Of a stretch of DNA of 6,141 bases, positions 6,113-6,141 are shown one piece after another. Source of the DNA: Cyanobacteria bacterium UBA11370 (GTDB lineage: Bacteria; Cyanobacteriota; Cyanobacteriia; Cyanobacteriales; Coleofasciculaceae); assembly GCA_003486645.1 (NCBI GenBank), contig DNGI01000199.1, positions 1 through 6,141 of the forward strand, read 5' to 3'. A model generated the notes under the pieces. That model ran no database searches. It saw only the letters and a program-made list of their open reading frames with translations, and had not been told where the DNA came from. Made by a program: the position numbers and the translations under genes. Numbering within the stretch: position 1 is the stretch's first letter; every line of letters starts with the position of its first letter.

Positions 6113-6141
6113 GGGGAGTGGGGAGTAGGGAGTGGGGAGTG
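6113..6141 (+). repeat. G-rich heptamer array after ppk, cut by the window end
   Basis: Four tandem heptamers (GGGGAGT, GGGGAGT, AGGGAGT, GGGGAGT) begin 7 bases after the ppk stop and run off the window. They are of the STRR type of filamentous cyanobacteria and satisfy the G-quadruplex pattern (G-runs of 3-4, loops of 3-4). No hairpin terminator is visible between the stop codon and the array. Confidence 0.8.

Noticed and set aside
1..6141. CRISPR array, tRNA, rRNA or intact transposase
   Set aside because: No spaced repeats of CRISPR type, no cloverleaf and no transposase-like frame were seen. The repeats present are short intergenic ones.

Overview
The window looks like chromosomal DNA of a filamentous cyanobacterium, probably Oscillatoriales-like. 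The genus is an inference. The evidence is two perfect HIP1 octamers (GCGATCGC at 891-898 and 5571-5578), G-rich heptamer repeats between genes, a moderate GC content, exported proteins of a cyanobacterial type, and a full-length polyphosphate kinase.

Left half (42-2502, minus strand): three closely spaced genes, read right to left, form a probable operon. The first encodes a 452-residue protein with a signal peptide, a long disordered linker and a C-terminal outer-membrane-barrel-like domain ending in Phe. The second encodes a 139-residue exported helical protein with two cysteines. The third encodes a 213-residue exported protein with an acidic DUF4114-like C-terminus. The gaps are 14 and 26 bases, and each gene has a Shine-Dalgarno-like sequence. 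No function can be assigned, but together they look like a small cell-envelope module.

Centre (2503-2722): a divergent intergenic region holding a 6-bp-arm inverted repeat and a G-rich heptamer repeat.

Right half (2723-6106, plus strand): a ten-helix EamA/DMT-family transporter is followed, after 213 bases, by ppk1, which makes polyphosphate. The spacer between them holds a 10-bp-period TTTAA repeat, a possible small mobile-element remnant between 14-bp direct repeats, a candidate promoter and a C-rich tract that reaches almost to the ppk start codon. The window ends in another G-rich heptamer array directly after ppk.

No RNA gene, CRISPR array or intact transposase gene is visible. The most unusual items are the unexplained three-gene exported module and the inverted, quadruplex-capable repeats on both sides of ppk.
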